A stretch of DNA of 10,121 nt from DATKMK01 sp035541895 (GCA_035541895.1 DATKMK010000107.1:1-10121), one strand, 5' to 3'; positions 1-5,516 are shown, numbered from the stretch's first letter. Notes: generated from the letters alone by a model not told the origin. A program made the numbers and translations.

Positions 1-63
1 GTGCCACCGTACGTCCCGTGCGCGAACTGCGGTGTCGGGCTGAGGAACCCAACTCATGGTTGA
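1..63 (+). CDS. Possible C-terminal end of an upstream gene with a CxxC motif (partial)
   Basis: Frame 1 is open from the window edge to a TGA at 61-63 and reads VPPYVPCANCGVGLRNPTHG. The Cys-x2-Cys followed by small residues resembles half of a zinc ribbon. The stop overlaps the next gene's ATG at 56 by 8 bases, matching the overlapping style of the rest of this operon. Only 20 residues are visible, so this could be a chance open frame. No function can be assigned. Confidence 0.35.
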   Translation: MPPYVPCANCGVGLRNPTHG

Positions 64-1009
64 TCAGCAACACCACGAACAACACCATCACGAGCCACCG
101 CCGCGCCGGCGGACGCGACGCACGTGTGGGAAGCCGAACGGACACCGATCGCGCCGGACTCCTCGCGATGAATGGCTGATCGAGGCCTTGGGCAAAATGC
201 GCTTCCTCACCACGCGACAGCTCGCAGACCTCTTCTTCGACGGGTCACGTGCGGCAGCCAATAAGCGGTTGCGGCGGCTCCTGGATGCCGGCGTCGTCCG
301 CGTCTGGCTGCGGAACCTGAACACGGACAACGTCTACGCCATCACGCCACGTGGTCGTCGCGTTCTGGAAACGTGCTCGACAGCATCGCCGGAGACCGCG
401 GGCGTTATCACCTGCCCGCGAACGCTCGACGGGCAACTCGACCATCTGCTCGCCATCAATTCGATCCGCGTCGTCCTCGCAATGGACCTACCGGACACCG
501 GTGGCGTCATCGCTTGGTGGCGTTCCGATTGGGAGCTGCGTGTACATAGTCGTCAGCGTAACATTCCCGACGCGCTGTTCGCACTTAACTGGCTGGATAT
601 CGGCGAGCGCGTTTTCGCCCTCGAAGTCGAGCACCACACCCGCGCCCCTCGTCGCTTCGCCGGCAAGCTGCTGCGCTATTGGGCGGCATCGTATCACCGT
701 AGCGGTGCCTCGAGTCGGACGAATCCTATCGTGCTCGTCGTCGGTCACAGTCCCGCCTGGCTGGCCCGCTACCGTACAGTCCTGGCGCCGCGGGCGGTCT
801 CCACCAATGTCTGGTTCGCAAGCTTCGATGACCTTAACCGACATGGCGTCAACATCTGGCAGGCCGCCACCAGCGAGACGCGCTATTCCTTACGGACCCT
901 CGCAAACCTTCCTTACGGTAAGGAAGGGCCCGCGGCGAATTCGCGCGCCGAATCGAGGCCATGCGCGGCTGACGCCGCGCATACATCCCCCCATCCGGAC
1001 CCCCAATGA
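56..1009 (+). CDS. Replication-relaxation family protein (wHTH plus nuclease-like fold)
   Basis: The protein has 317 residues. Residues 1-37 are His/Arg-rich and probably disordered. Residues 38-105 look like a winged helix-turn-helix, with FLTTRQLADLFF, an Arg-rich recognition helix near 66-75 and a wing ending YAITPRGRRVLE. Residues 125-250 follow the pattern of the replication-relaxation family (Pfam PF13814): PD at 171-172, FALEVE with E190 and E192, then K204, which resembles a PD-(D/E)xK nuclease core. The family is named from plasmid replication and relaxation genes, and members are common on integrative elements; their biochemical role is poorly known. A GAGGA at 42-46 lies 9 bases before the ATG. 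The stop overlaps the next start as ATGA (1006-1009). The tail after about residue 283 is low in conserved features and is encoded by a palindrome-rich DNA stretch. The family call is by pattern recognition, so moderate confidence. Confidence 0.7.
   Translation: MVDQQHHEQHHHEPPPRRRTRRTCGKPNGHRSRRTPRDEWLIEALGKMRFLTTRQLADLFFDGSRAAANKRLRRLLDAGVVRVWLRNLNTDNVYAITPRGRRVLETCSTASPETAGVITCPRTLDGQLDHLLAINSIRVVLAMDLPDTGGVIAWWRSDWELRVHSRQRNIPDALFALNWLDIGERVFALEVEHHTRAPRRFAGKLLRYWAASYHRSGASSRTNPIVLVVGHSPAWLARYRTVLAPRAVSTNVWFASFDDLNRHGVNIWQAATSETRYSLRTLANLPYGKEGPAANSRAESRPCAADAAHTSPHPDPQ
907..927. repeat. 21-bp perfect palindrome (10-bp arms, 1-base centre)
   Basis: The arms CCTTCCTTAC (907-916) and GTAAGGAAGG (918-927) are exact reverse complements around G917. 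The ten-base core TTCCTTACGG at 909-918 also occurs as a direct copy at 886-895, so the motif TTCCTTAC appears twice directly and once inverted in 40 bases. No T-run follows, so it is not a standard terminator. It lies in the sequence encoding the tail of the replication-relaxation protein and could be an operator, an iteron-like binding site or an RNA hairpin. Confidence 0.8.
961..982. repeat. GC-rich hairpin, 9-bp stem with 4-base loop
   Basis: ATGCGCGGC (961-969) and GCCGCGCAT (974-982) are exact reverse complements with the loop TGAC. It lies 23 bases before the start of the methyltransferase-like gene and 33 bases after the 907-927 palindrome. A C-rich run rather than a T-run follows, so intrinsic termination is unlikely. 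It could affect translation or processing between the two genes, or act as structured DNA. Confidence 0.75.
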
Positions 1010-1434
1010 ATACGAACCATCCTGACAATCATCGGCACGGCCGCGTCTGGATGAATCCCCCCTATGGCCCCGGGATTGACCGCTGGCTGCAGCGATTCTG
1101 CGAACACCGAAACGGCATCGCCCTGATCTTCGCCCGTACGGATACACAGTGGTTCCACACGTACGTCACACGTGCCGACGCAGGCTGCTTCACCCGTGGT
1201 CGCATTCCGTTTGTGTCGCCGGCCACCCCGAGCAACCACTGCGGGGGGCCAGGGTGCGGGTCGCTGTTGCTTGCCCACGGCACCCAGCGTGTTGAAGCTC
1301 TATGGCGCAGCGGCCTCGGATTGCTCATCGACCTGCGCGTAAAGCAACGAGTTGGCGGCCCCTTTCCTGGCTGGTCAACCGGAGGCTGCAACGCAACGGT
1401 ACGCGAAGCGCAGGGAACCGGAGGCCAGCAATGA
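1006..1434 (+). CDS. Phage-type DNA N6-adenine methyltransferase-like protein, short N-terminus
   Basis: The protein has 142 residues. It contains GRVWMNPPYGPGIDRWLQ (12-29) with the NPPY motif at 17-20, then ARTDTQWFH (43-51) and GRIPFV (65-70). This is the order seen in phage-type Dam methyltransferases (Pfam PF05869), which methylate adenine in DNA using S-adenosylmethionine. Family members usually have an additional stretch of roughly 50 or more residues before NPPY that helps bind SAM; here only 16 residues precede the motif. I saw no matching N-terminal piece in another frame just upstream, which makes a simple recent frameshift unlikely. The start overlaps the previous stop (ATGA) and the stop overlaps the next start (ATGA, 1431-1434), so translation is probably coupled. 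It may be inactive, need a partner, or belong to a naturally short subgroup. The tail after about residue 112 has no recognisable motif. Confidence 0.7.
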   Translation: MNTNHPDNHRHGRVWMNPPYGPGIDRWLQRFCEHRNGIALIFARTDTQWFHTYVTRADAGCFTRGRIPFVSPATPSNHCGGPGCGSLLLAHGTQRVEALWRSGLGLLIDLRVKQRVGGPFPGWSTGGCNATVREAQGTGGQQ

Positions 1435-1751
1435 AATCCGACAACGACCGACTCCGTGCAACGCCCGGGGCTCACATCAACCGCACCTATCTGACCCTGC
1501 AGGAAGCTGCTGACTTGGCTGGCGTCTCGAAGAAGCGTATGCAGAACCTCATGGGCGAGGGCGTGTTGCGGGAGAACGTCCACTTCTCGCGACCCCGCGG
1601 CCTTCGCGTTCGATTCATTCGGGAGGCACTGACTGATTGGCTCGAAGGCAAGGACAAGGATGTCATCGCTTCGGTTATGGAGGAGACTGCCGGCTCACGA
1701 CGTTCCAACCTCAACCCCGCATTGATGAGGAACCAGAGCCATGGCCTGTAG
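1431..1751 (+). CDS. Excisionase-like HTH DNA-binding protein
   Basis: The protein has 106 residues. Residues 19-73 match the MerR-like winged helix of the HTH_17/excisionase group: YLTLQEAADLAGVSKKRMQNL, then a wing with VHFSRPRGLRVRF and a closing helix REALTDWLEG. Such proteins bind att-site DNA to direct the recombinase toward excision, or act as small regulators. The ATG at 1431 is chosen over an upstream in-frame ATG at 1302 because GGAGG at 1420-1424 sits 6 bases before it, the homology starts just after it, and it forms an ATGA overlap with the preceding stop. Its 3' end overlaps the recombinase start by 11 bases, which supports the excisionase (Xis) role. The C-terminal 30 residues are unassigned. 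A role as general regulator rather than Xis cannot be excluded. Confidence 0.72.
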   Translation: MKSDNDRLRATPGAHINRTYLTLQEAADLAGVSKKRMQNLMGEGVLRENVHFSRPRGLRVRFIREALTDWLEGKDKDVIASVMEETAGSRRSNLNPALMRNQSHGL

Positions 1752-3063
1752 CGTCCGCAAAAATCGGCACGGCTTCCTTGCTCTGAACGTCATCTGGAAC
1801 GGGTGGCGGTCGTGGGAGGGCACCGGCCTTCGCGACACGGCGGAGAACCGGCGCAAACTCAAGCAGATCGCCGACTTGATCACGGCGGAAATGAAGGCCG
1901 GCGTCTTCACCGGCGATCGCTATTTGCACTTCTTCCCGAAAGGCAACCACGCTGCCGACTTCAGCGCGGAATTGGCAGCCGTCGAACCGACACCAACAAA
2001 GCCGGTTACGATCCGCGAGTACTACGAGAAATGGATTTTGCAGCAAAAGCCTCCGCTGATCCGCGTCGCGCGGGAGCGAGACTACAGGCAATGCTTCACT
2101 CGGTATATCCTGGGCACCGTGGTCGATCTGGATGGCAAGGGTGAACGGGTGTTGGGAGAACTTCCCCTCGCCGACCTGAAACCACGAATACTCGTCGACC
2201 TGCGGCAACGCCTCGTAAATTCGGGTCTGAAACCGAAAACGGTTCGCAACATCATCGACAGTTCTTTTCGCGCGATGGTACGCGATGCGCGAACCATCGA
2301 CTACTTGATCGAGAGCGACCCATTCGCGGCACTCCTCTGGGACCGTGCCAAGAAGCCGAAGCCCGACCCGTTTTCGGAGTCGGAGCGAGACCAGCTCCTC
2401 GAATGGTTTCTGGAGAACCGGCCGTTCTATTTCCCGTTCGTCTACGTGCTCTTCCATACCGGCATGCGTCCTTCCGAGGTCGTTGCGCTGCGTGTGGCAA
2501 ACGTGGATGTCGACCACGGCCTGCTTGAGATCCAAACGTCGCGATACCTCGGCAGCGAAGCGGCGACGAAGACCGAGCACAGCGAGCGGACCATCAAGCT
2601 TTTGCCCGAGGTCAGAGAGATTTTGAAAACCCTTGTGCAGTACAAGAGCAACGCTCGTGACGCCTATGTGTTCGTGAACGCGAAAAACGGTGGACCGATC
2701 AACCACAGTGAGTGGCCGAAAGGCTGCTGGAAAAAGGCGATGGACGAAACCGGTGTCCGGCACCGGAAGTTCTACGCCACGCGGCACACGTTCATCAGCA
2801 CGGCGCTGACGAAGGGGCTCAACATCAAGTTCATCGCCGAGTACTGCGGCACGTCAGTCGCGATGGTCGAGCAGCGGTATGGGCGGTTCTTGAGGCACCG
2901 GGCCGAAGATCAGCTCAGGCTTTTGGGCGCTCCACCTGCACAGGTTTCCGGACCCAAAATCCGAAGAGGTGAAACCTTTGGTGAAACCTTTCCCGTGACG
3001 GCCGAAAAACCCTTGTGGAATAAAGCGTCCCCGACGGGATTTGAACCCGTGTTGCCGACGTGA
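1741..3063 (+). CDS. Tyrosine recombinase (site-specific integrase) of the element
   Basis: The protein has 440 residues. Residues 1-75 fit the DUF3596-type arm DNA-binding domain (W-x-SWEGTGLRDTAENRRKL ... GVFTGDRYLHFFP). Residues 88-195 form the core-binding SAM-like domain and about 207-385 the catalytic domain. Visible catalytic positions are R243 in HTGMRPSEV, K277, R348 in YATRHTF and the nucleophile Y380 in QRYGRF. The usual His of HxxR is Tyr (Y345) and the usual His/Trp before the nucleophile is Thr (T371). The first change is familiar in this subgroup; the second is less so. GAGGA at 1727-1731 precedes the ATG by 9 bases. The C-terminal residues SPTGFEPVLPT are encoded by the antisense strand of the tRNA-Glu 3' half, and the stop falls at its anticodon loop. 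It should integrate and, with the HTH protein, excise the element at this tRNA. Confidence 0.93.
   Translation: MACSVRKNRHGFLALNVIWNGWRSWEGTGLRDTAENRRKLKQIADLITAEMKAGVFTGDRYLHFFPKGNHAADFSAELAAVEPTPTKPVTIREYYEKWILQQKPPLIRVARERDYRQCFTRYILGTVVDLDGKGERVLGELPLADLKPRILVDLRQRLVNSGLKPKTVRNIIDSSFRAMVRDARTIDYLIESDPFAALLWDRAKKPKPDPFSESERDQLLEWFLENRPFYFPFVYVLFHTGMRPSEVVALRVANVDVDHGLLEIQTSRYLGSEAATKTEHSERTIKLLPEVREILKTLVQYKSNARDAYVFVNAKNGGPINHSEWPKGCWKKAMDETGVRHRKFYATRHTFISTALTKGLNIKFIAEYCGTSVAMVEQRYGRFLRHRAEDQLRLLGAPPAQVSGPKIRRGETFGETFPVTAEKPLWNKASPTGFEPVLPT
2968..2991 (+). repeat. Tandem 12-mer next to the att core, with an inverted partial copy
   Basis: GGTGAAACCTTT occurs twice back to back (2968-2979 and 2980-2991). 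The reverse complement of GAAACCT is found at 2942-2948 (AGGTTTC). The repeats are 34 bases from the tRNA end and lie at the 3' end of the recombinase gene, where they encode the repeated GETFGETF. Short repeats at this distance from an att core are typical arm-type sites for the recombinase N-terminal domain or excisionase sites. The role is inferred. Confidence 0.6.
3026..3063. other. Attachment site core region (attR/attL) in the tRNA-Glu 3' half
   Basis: The recombinase reading frame crosses the tRNA-Glu acceptor, T-arm and variable loop and stops at the anticodon loop. In the element family this overlap is explained by the tRNA 3' half being the identity segment shared by attP and attB. 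The exact core length cannot be read without the second copy, which should lie left of the window. The coordinates given are the overlap, not a mapped crossover. Confidence 0.65.
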
Positions 3064-3100
3064 AAGGCCGGTGTCCTGGGCCAGGCTAGACGACGGGGAC
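3026..3100 (-). tRNA. tRNA-Glu (anticodon TTC)
   Basis: Read on the - strand, the acceptor stem GTCCCCG (3100-3094) pairs with CGGGGAC (3033-3027), with discriminator G at 3026. The D stem is GTCT/GGAC, the anticodon stem CCGGC/GTCGG, and the seven-base anticodon loop CTTTCAC gives TTC at 3064-3062. The T arm is ACGGG-TTCAAAT-CCCGT. No CCA is encoded. The gene remains intact although an element is integrated at its 3' side. It follows tRNA-Lys by 46 bases and is probably transcribed with it. The recombinase gene overlaps its 3' half on the other strand. Confidence 0.96.
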
Positions 3101-3146
3101 GTTGGGCGACGTGATCGCGAAAGGGGTCCTCAGATAGCGTCTGCAG

Positions 3147-3219
3147 TGAGCCGTGCTGGACTCGAACCAGCGACCATCTGCTTAAAAGGCAGATGCTCTA
3201 CCACCTGAGCTAACGGCTC
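3147..3219 (-). tRNA. tRNA-Lys (anticodon TTT)
   Basis: Read on the - strand, acceptor GAGCCGT (3219-3213) pairs with ACGGCTC (3154-3148), with discriminator A at 3147. The D arm is GCTC-AGGTGGTA-GAGC, the anticodon stem TCTGC/GCAGA, and the loop CTTTTAA gives TTT at 3186-3184. The T arm is GCTGG-TTCGAGT-CCAGC. No CCA is encoded. It is the first of two tRNAs on this strand, with tRNA-Glu downstream. Confidence 0.97.
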
Positions 3220-3239
3220 GCGCCCATGTGGGAGCGACG

Positions 3240-3268
3240 GAGGTACCATGGGGGTGTGCGGGGGTCAA
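3240..3268 (-). promoter_or_regulatory. Candidate promoter for tRNA-Lys and tRNA-Glu
   Basis: On the - strand TTGACC (3268-3263), 17 bases, then TACCTC (3245-3240) preceded by TGG, an extended -10 pattern. The -35 matches five of six consensus bases; the -10 hexamer is weak. It would start transcription about 15 bases before the tRNA-Lys 5' end. The rest of the 123-base gap (3220-3342) shows nothing else clear. Confidence 0.35.
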
Positions 3269-3342
3269 GGTCGTCGATCACCCATGGGGATCCGCGAGGT
3301 CGTTGGAGTTCGTTACTGATCCCAAGCCTGCCAGGTTGATTG

Positions 3343-3954
3343 TCAATCGTCCAACACGCGCTTGGAAACCAGTCGCATGTGAGAGTCGAATTCGTAGACC
3401 AACGGAACACCCGTCGCCAGATTGAGTTCGAGCACTTGTTCGCGCGACAGGTGGTCGAGCTGCATGACGATCGATCGGAGACTGTTGCCATGGGCGGCCA
3501 CCAGCACGTTCTTTCCCACCCTCAGGTCGGGCACGATCTTGCCTTCGAAGTATGGCAACGTGCGGGCGGCCGTGTCTTTCAAGCTCTCGCCGCCCGGCGG
3601 CGCGACATCGTAGCTGCGACGCCAGAGGCGGACTTGTTCGTCGCCGAACTTCTTGGCGGTCTCGGCCTTGTTGAGTCCCTGAAGATCGCCATAGTGACGC
3701 TCATTCAGCGCTTGATCTCGTTCGATCGGAATGCCGGCTTGTCCAATCACGTCGAGGACGATCGCCAGCGTATCAATCGCTCGTTGCAACACCGACGTGT
3801 ATGCACGGTCAAAGTGGATACCGCGCAGTTTTTCGGCGGCTTGGCGGGCTTCCTCCCGTCCCTTGTCCGTCAGTGGAACGTCGACCCAGCCGGTGAATCT
3901 ATTCTCCAGATTCCACTGCGATTCACCGTGTCGTAGCAATACCAAGGTGGCCAT
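3343..3954 (-). CDS. gpmA: 2,3-bisphosphoglycerate-dependent phosphoglycerate mutase (short form)
   Basis: The protein has 203 residues and interconverts 3- and 2-phosphoglycerate in cytosolic glycolysis and gluconeogenesis. The catalytic motif LLRHGESQWN has the phosphorylated His at residue 9. Other family residues are R58 in TSVLQRAIDT, the acid E85 in LNERHYGDLQG, and the second active-site His H155 in VAAHGNS. About 200 residues is normal for the short subgroup; the E. coli enzyme has 250. An in-frame ATG at 3975 would add seven residues (MPISGSS), but the -10 element at 3963-3968 overlaps that stretch and neither start has a Shine-Dalgarno sequence, while the conserved protein begins at MATLVLLRHG. 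A good promoter ends 8 bases before the chosen ATG, so the mRNA may be leaderless. Its 3' end faces the tRNA genes on the same strand. Confidence 0.95.
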   Translation of the reverse strand: MATLVLLRHGESQWNLENRFTGWVDVPLTDKGREEARQAAEKLRGIHFDRAYTSVLQRAIDTLAIVLDVIGQAGIPIERDQALNERHYGDLQGLNKAETAKKFGDEQVRLWRRSYDVAPPGGESLKDTAARTLPYFEGKIVPDLRVGKNVLVAAHGNSLRSIVMQLDHLSREQVLELNLATGVPLVYEFDSHMRLVSKRVLDD

Positions 3955-3962
3955 GGAGGAGC

Positions 3963-3991
3963 CTGATATTGGCATGTCGGCGACGTGTCAA
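3963..3991 (-). promoter_or_regulatory. Sigma70-like promoter of gpmA, possibly giving a leaderless mRNA
   Basis: On the - strand a perfect TTGACA (3991-3986), a 17-base spacer and TATCAG (3968-3963, four of six matches). The usual start point, about seven bases past the -10, falls at 3957-3954, at or within three bases of the ATG at 3954. Confidence 0.6.
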
Positions 3992-4014
3992 CGCGCCAGA
4001 CGGCTCGGTAACAA

Positions 4015-4479
4015 TCAGGGAGTATCGAGTCCTGGTATTAACGGTTTGAGTTCTCGCCCGGGCTTGGGCGTTTTTACGGGCAGACCTTCAGCACCGGCCT
4101 CCTCGCGGCCAATCTCTTCGGGCTCGGACGACTCCCAAATTTCGTCGATGTCTTCCCTGGCGTCAAGATCCACCGGGGCGGGCTTCGCGACGCGACGCCC
4201 GTACGTCACCATGCACCGCTCGACCCACGCCGCGTTCTGGTGCAGGAGGCGACCGATCCGGCCGGGATCGGCGGGCTGGTCCACCAGGTCCACCTCACGG
4301 ATGATGCTCGGACACGGCAACCGAGACACCTGGTCGGGGGCCACATCCGTTGCCTCCGAGAGATCCTTTGGTGGCGAACCTTCGCCACCGGGTGCAGGTT
4401 GCGCTCGGCTCGCAAGAGCGGTCATGGCAATCATGCTCAAGAACAACACACCACGACCGACGAGAGGACTCCAGCGCAT
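4015..4479 (-). CDS. Secreted protein of unknown function
   Basis: I do not recognise this 154-residue protein. It begins with a signal-peptide-like segment: R2 and R9 as basic residues, the hydrophobic run VLFLSMIAMTALA (11-23) and a plausible cleavage after SRA (residue 26) before QPAPGGEG. The mature part is short, acidic and Pro-rich in places, with two cysteines (C56, C89) that could form a disulfide, a central segment VDQPADPGRIGRLLHQNAAW (66-85) that looks folded, and a Glu-rich then Lys/Pro-rich tail (107-154). There are no membrane segments after the signal. It lies 60 bases upstream of gpmA on the same strand, but gpmA has its own promoter, so the genes need not be linked. The coding frame is supported by its codon pattern and the signal peptide; it could be lineage-specific. 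Confidence 0.65.
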   Translation of the reverse strand: MRWSPLVGRGVLFLSMIAMTALASRAQPAPGGEGSPPKDLSEATDVAPDQVSRLPCPSIIREVDLVDQPADPGRIGRLLHQNAAWVERCMVTYGRRVAKPAPVDLDAREDIDEIWESSEPEEIGREEAGAEGLPVKTPKPGRELKPLIPGLDTP

Positions 4480-4500
4480 ACAGAGACAGCTTTCACGTAT

Positions 4501-4529
4501 AGTTTACTGAGCTCGCGAGCGGTCGTCCA
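4501..4529 (-). promoter_or_regulatory. Candidate promoter of the secreted-protein gene
   Basis: On the - strand TGGACG (4529-4524), 17-base spacer, TAAACT (4506-4501), four of six matches in each box. An overlapping alternative -10, TATACG, lies at 4501-4496. Either would start a leader of about 10 to 20 bases before the ATG at 4479. Confidence 0.4.
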
Positions 4530-4592
4530 GTCCGATTGCCGAGTGCGCGGACCGACGGCGTGACCAGCGTGTCGGATGTGTCCGCCATCGAA

Positions 4593-5369
4593 TCACGCCG
4601 GACGACGAGCAAAGACCACGATCGTCGGCTCGACGCCCTCCGCGCGCTGGTAGGCTTGCTGGCAGGCACCGGACAGCCGCGACGCGAGCGGGTCGGCAAG
4701 TTCGCGCAGACGACGATCCAGCCGGCGGCGCGCGAGCTGCGCAACCTGGCTGATCTGTGGGCGTGCAGCCGGTTGCCCCACCACATCGACAAACCCCATC
4801 GCTGCGATACGCCGACACCACTCCTCCTCATCGCGAGGCGTCTCGGCCAGCACCCGCAAGCCGAAGTGCGCCCCTGGGCGTAAGACTCGCCAGGCTTCGC
4901 GGAGCGCCGCCGGTGAGTTGGCTGCGCCGATCGCGTCGCCGGCCCACACGTGGGTGAAAACACGGTCCCGCACCGGGATGGTCGCGGCGTCCGCAGCAAC
5001 GAAGCGCACACTACCGGCGAGACCCGCCCGCCGCGTCAGTCGGCCGGCCACGGTGGCCATGGCGACGGAAATATCGATGCCGAGCACGCTGCAGCCGAAG
5101 TGAGTCGCCCACCAGCGCGCGGGGGCGCCGAGACCGGCACCGATGTGCAACGCGGATTCATATTTGCGGAAGATGCCGCGCGAACTCAGCACGTCGAGTG
5201 GGGTGAGATCTCCCGGCGCATAGTCGAGTGCATAAAAGGGTGCCCCGCGCGGCGGCGGCACGTTGTGACGCATCTCGCGGCTGACACTCTCGATGGCTTC
5301 GGCGAACAGGCGGATCGCGTCCGCACTCAGATCCGCCAATCCACTCATCACCGTTCGTTCACGGCCCAT
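4593..5369 (-). CDS. Class I SAM-dependent methyltransferase
   Basis: The protein has 258 residues. The Rossmann-type core spans about 70-175. Motif I is LHIGAGLGAPARWW (74-87), with the G-x-G-x-G loop; the acid D99 in VLGIDIS should bind the ribose of SAM; FVAADAATIPV (123-133) with D127 is the adenine-contact motif; EAWRVLRPGAHFGL (158-171) is the post-IV motif of the Methyltransf_11 group. The substrate is not evident; relatives act on small molecules, sterols, quinone precursors or lipids. The C-terminal 60 residues are Arg-rich and helical. A second ATG at 5348 (residue 8) is equally possible since neither has a strong ribosome binding site. The gene is divergent from the MaoC hydratase at 5517 and shares a 147-base control region with it, which hints at joint regulation. 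Confidence 0.85.
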   Translation of the reverse strand: MGRERTVMSGLADLSADAIRLFAEAIESVSREMRHNVPPPRGAPFYALDYAPGDLTPLDVLSSRGIFRKYESALHIGAGLGAPARWWATHFGCSVLGIDISVAMATVAGRLTRRAGLAGSVRFVAADAATIPVRDRVFTHVWAGDAIGAANSPAALREAWRVLRPGAHFGLRVLAETPRDEEEWCRRIAAMGFVDVVGQPAARPQISQVAQLARRRLDRRLRELADPLASRLSGACQQAYQRAEGVEPTIVVFARRPA

Positions 5370-5413
5370 CGTCGTTCCGCATGTTCTCCGGTTACTACCC
5401 GCATCCGCCGACA

Positions 5414-5443
5414 GTCAACGACATCGCCACGTGCCACGTTGAC
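5414..5443. promoter_or_regulatory. Palindrome between divergent genes, overlapping two -35-like boxes
   Basis: GTCAACG (5414-5420) and CGTTGAC (5437-5443) are exact reverse complements separated by 16 bases that include the palindrome CACGTG (5428-5433). The right half contains the -35 box of the + promoter (TTGACA, 5439-5444). The left half contains TTGACT on the - strand (5418-5413), which has a weak TAGTAA (5397-5392) after a short 15-base spacer toward the methyltransferase. This may be an operator covering both promoters, or simply two facing -35 boxes. Confidence 0.45.
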
Positions 5444-5467
5444 ACGATTCGGACCGCTTGCCATGAT
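5439..5467 (+). promoter_or_regulatory. Sigma70-like promoter of the MaoC hydratase gene
   Basis: A perfect TTGACA (5439-5444), a 17-base spacer and CATGAT (5462-5467, four of six matches). The predicted start near 5474 gives a leader of about 43 bases that contains the GGAG at 5504-5507 before the ATG at 5517. Confidence 0.55.
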
Positions 5468-5516
5468 TCGCCGCTGCGTTCGCAGTCCCACCCACTCAAC
5501 GACGGAGAGCTCCTGC

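Larger units (their letters stand above)
1..3063 (+). mobile_element. Integrase-proximal end of a tRNA-Glu-integrated element (left end outside window)
   Basis: The four genes replication-relaxation protein, adenine-methyltransferase-like protein, excisionase-like HTH protein and tyrosine recombinase form one overlapping + strand operon that stops exactly inside a tRNA-Glu gene. Integrative elements and prophages commonly use the 3' half of a tRNA as attB and carry the recombinase next to the junction, and that layout is seen here. The tRNA is on the - strand with its 3' end facing the operon, so the element lies to the left and the tRNA is kept intact by the element's own copy of the 3' half. 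The distal attachment copy and any cargo or conjugation genes are not in the window, so the size and type of element (prophage, integrative plasmid or satellite) cannot be told. No capsid, portal, relaxase or conjugation gene is visible. Confidence 0.8.

Noticed and set aside
1302..1430. Earlier in-frame start for the excisionase-like gene
   Set aside because: GGAGG at 1420-1424, the ATGA overlap and the beginning of the HTH similarity all favour 1431.
1711..2787. Long - strand open frame opposite the recombinase
   Set aside because: The recombinase has clear catalytic motifs on the + strand. The opposite frame has none and is a typical shadow in GC-rich DNA.
3340..3936. Long + strand open frame opposite gpmA
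   Set aside because: It is a shadow of the well-conserved phosphoglycerate mutase gene, with no recognisable domain of its own.
4055..4075. Terminator-like CGCCC hairpin followed by TTTTT on the + strand
   Set aside because: It lies inside the coding end of the - strand secreted-protein gene, and no + strand gene ends nearby. The stem has only five bases, so it is probably chance sequence from the Lys/Pro-rich tail.
4950..5516. Long upstream extension of the MaoC hydratase reading frame
   Set aside because: The extension overlaps the methyltransferase gene on the other strand, has no family similarity, and a promoter and ribosome binding site point to the start at 5517.
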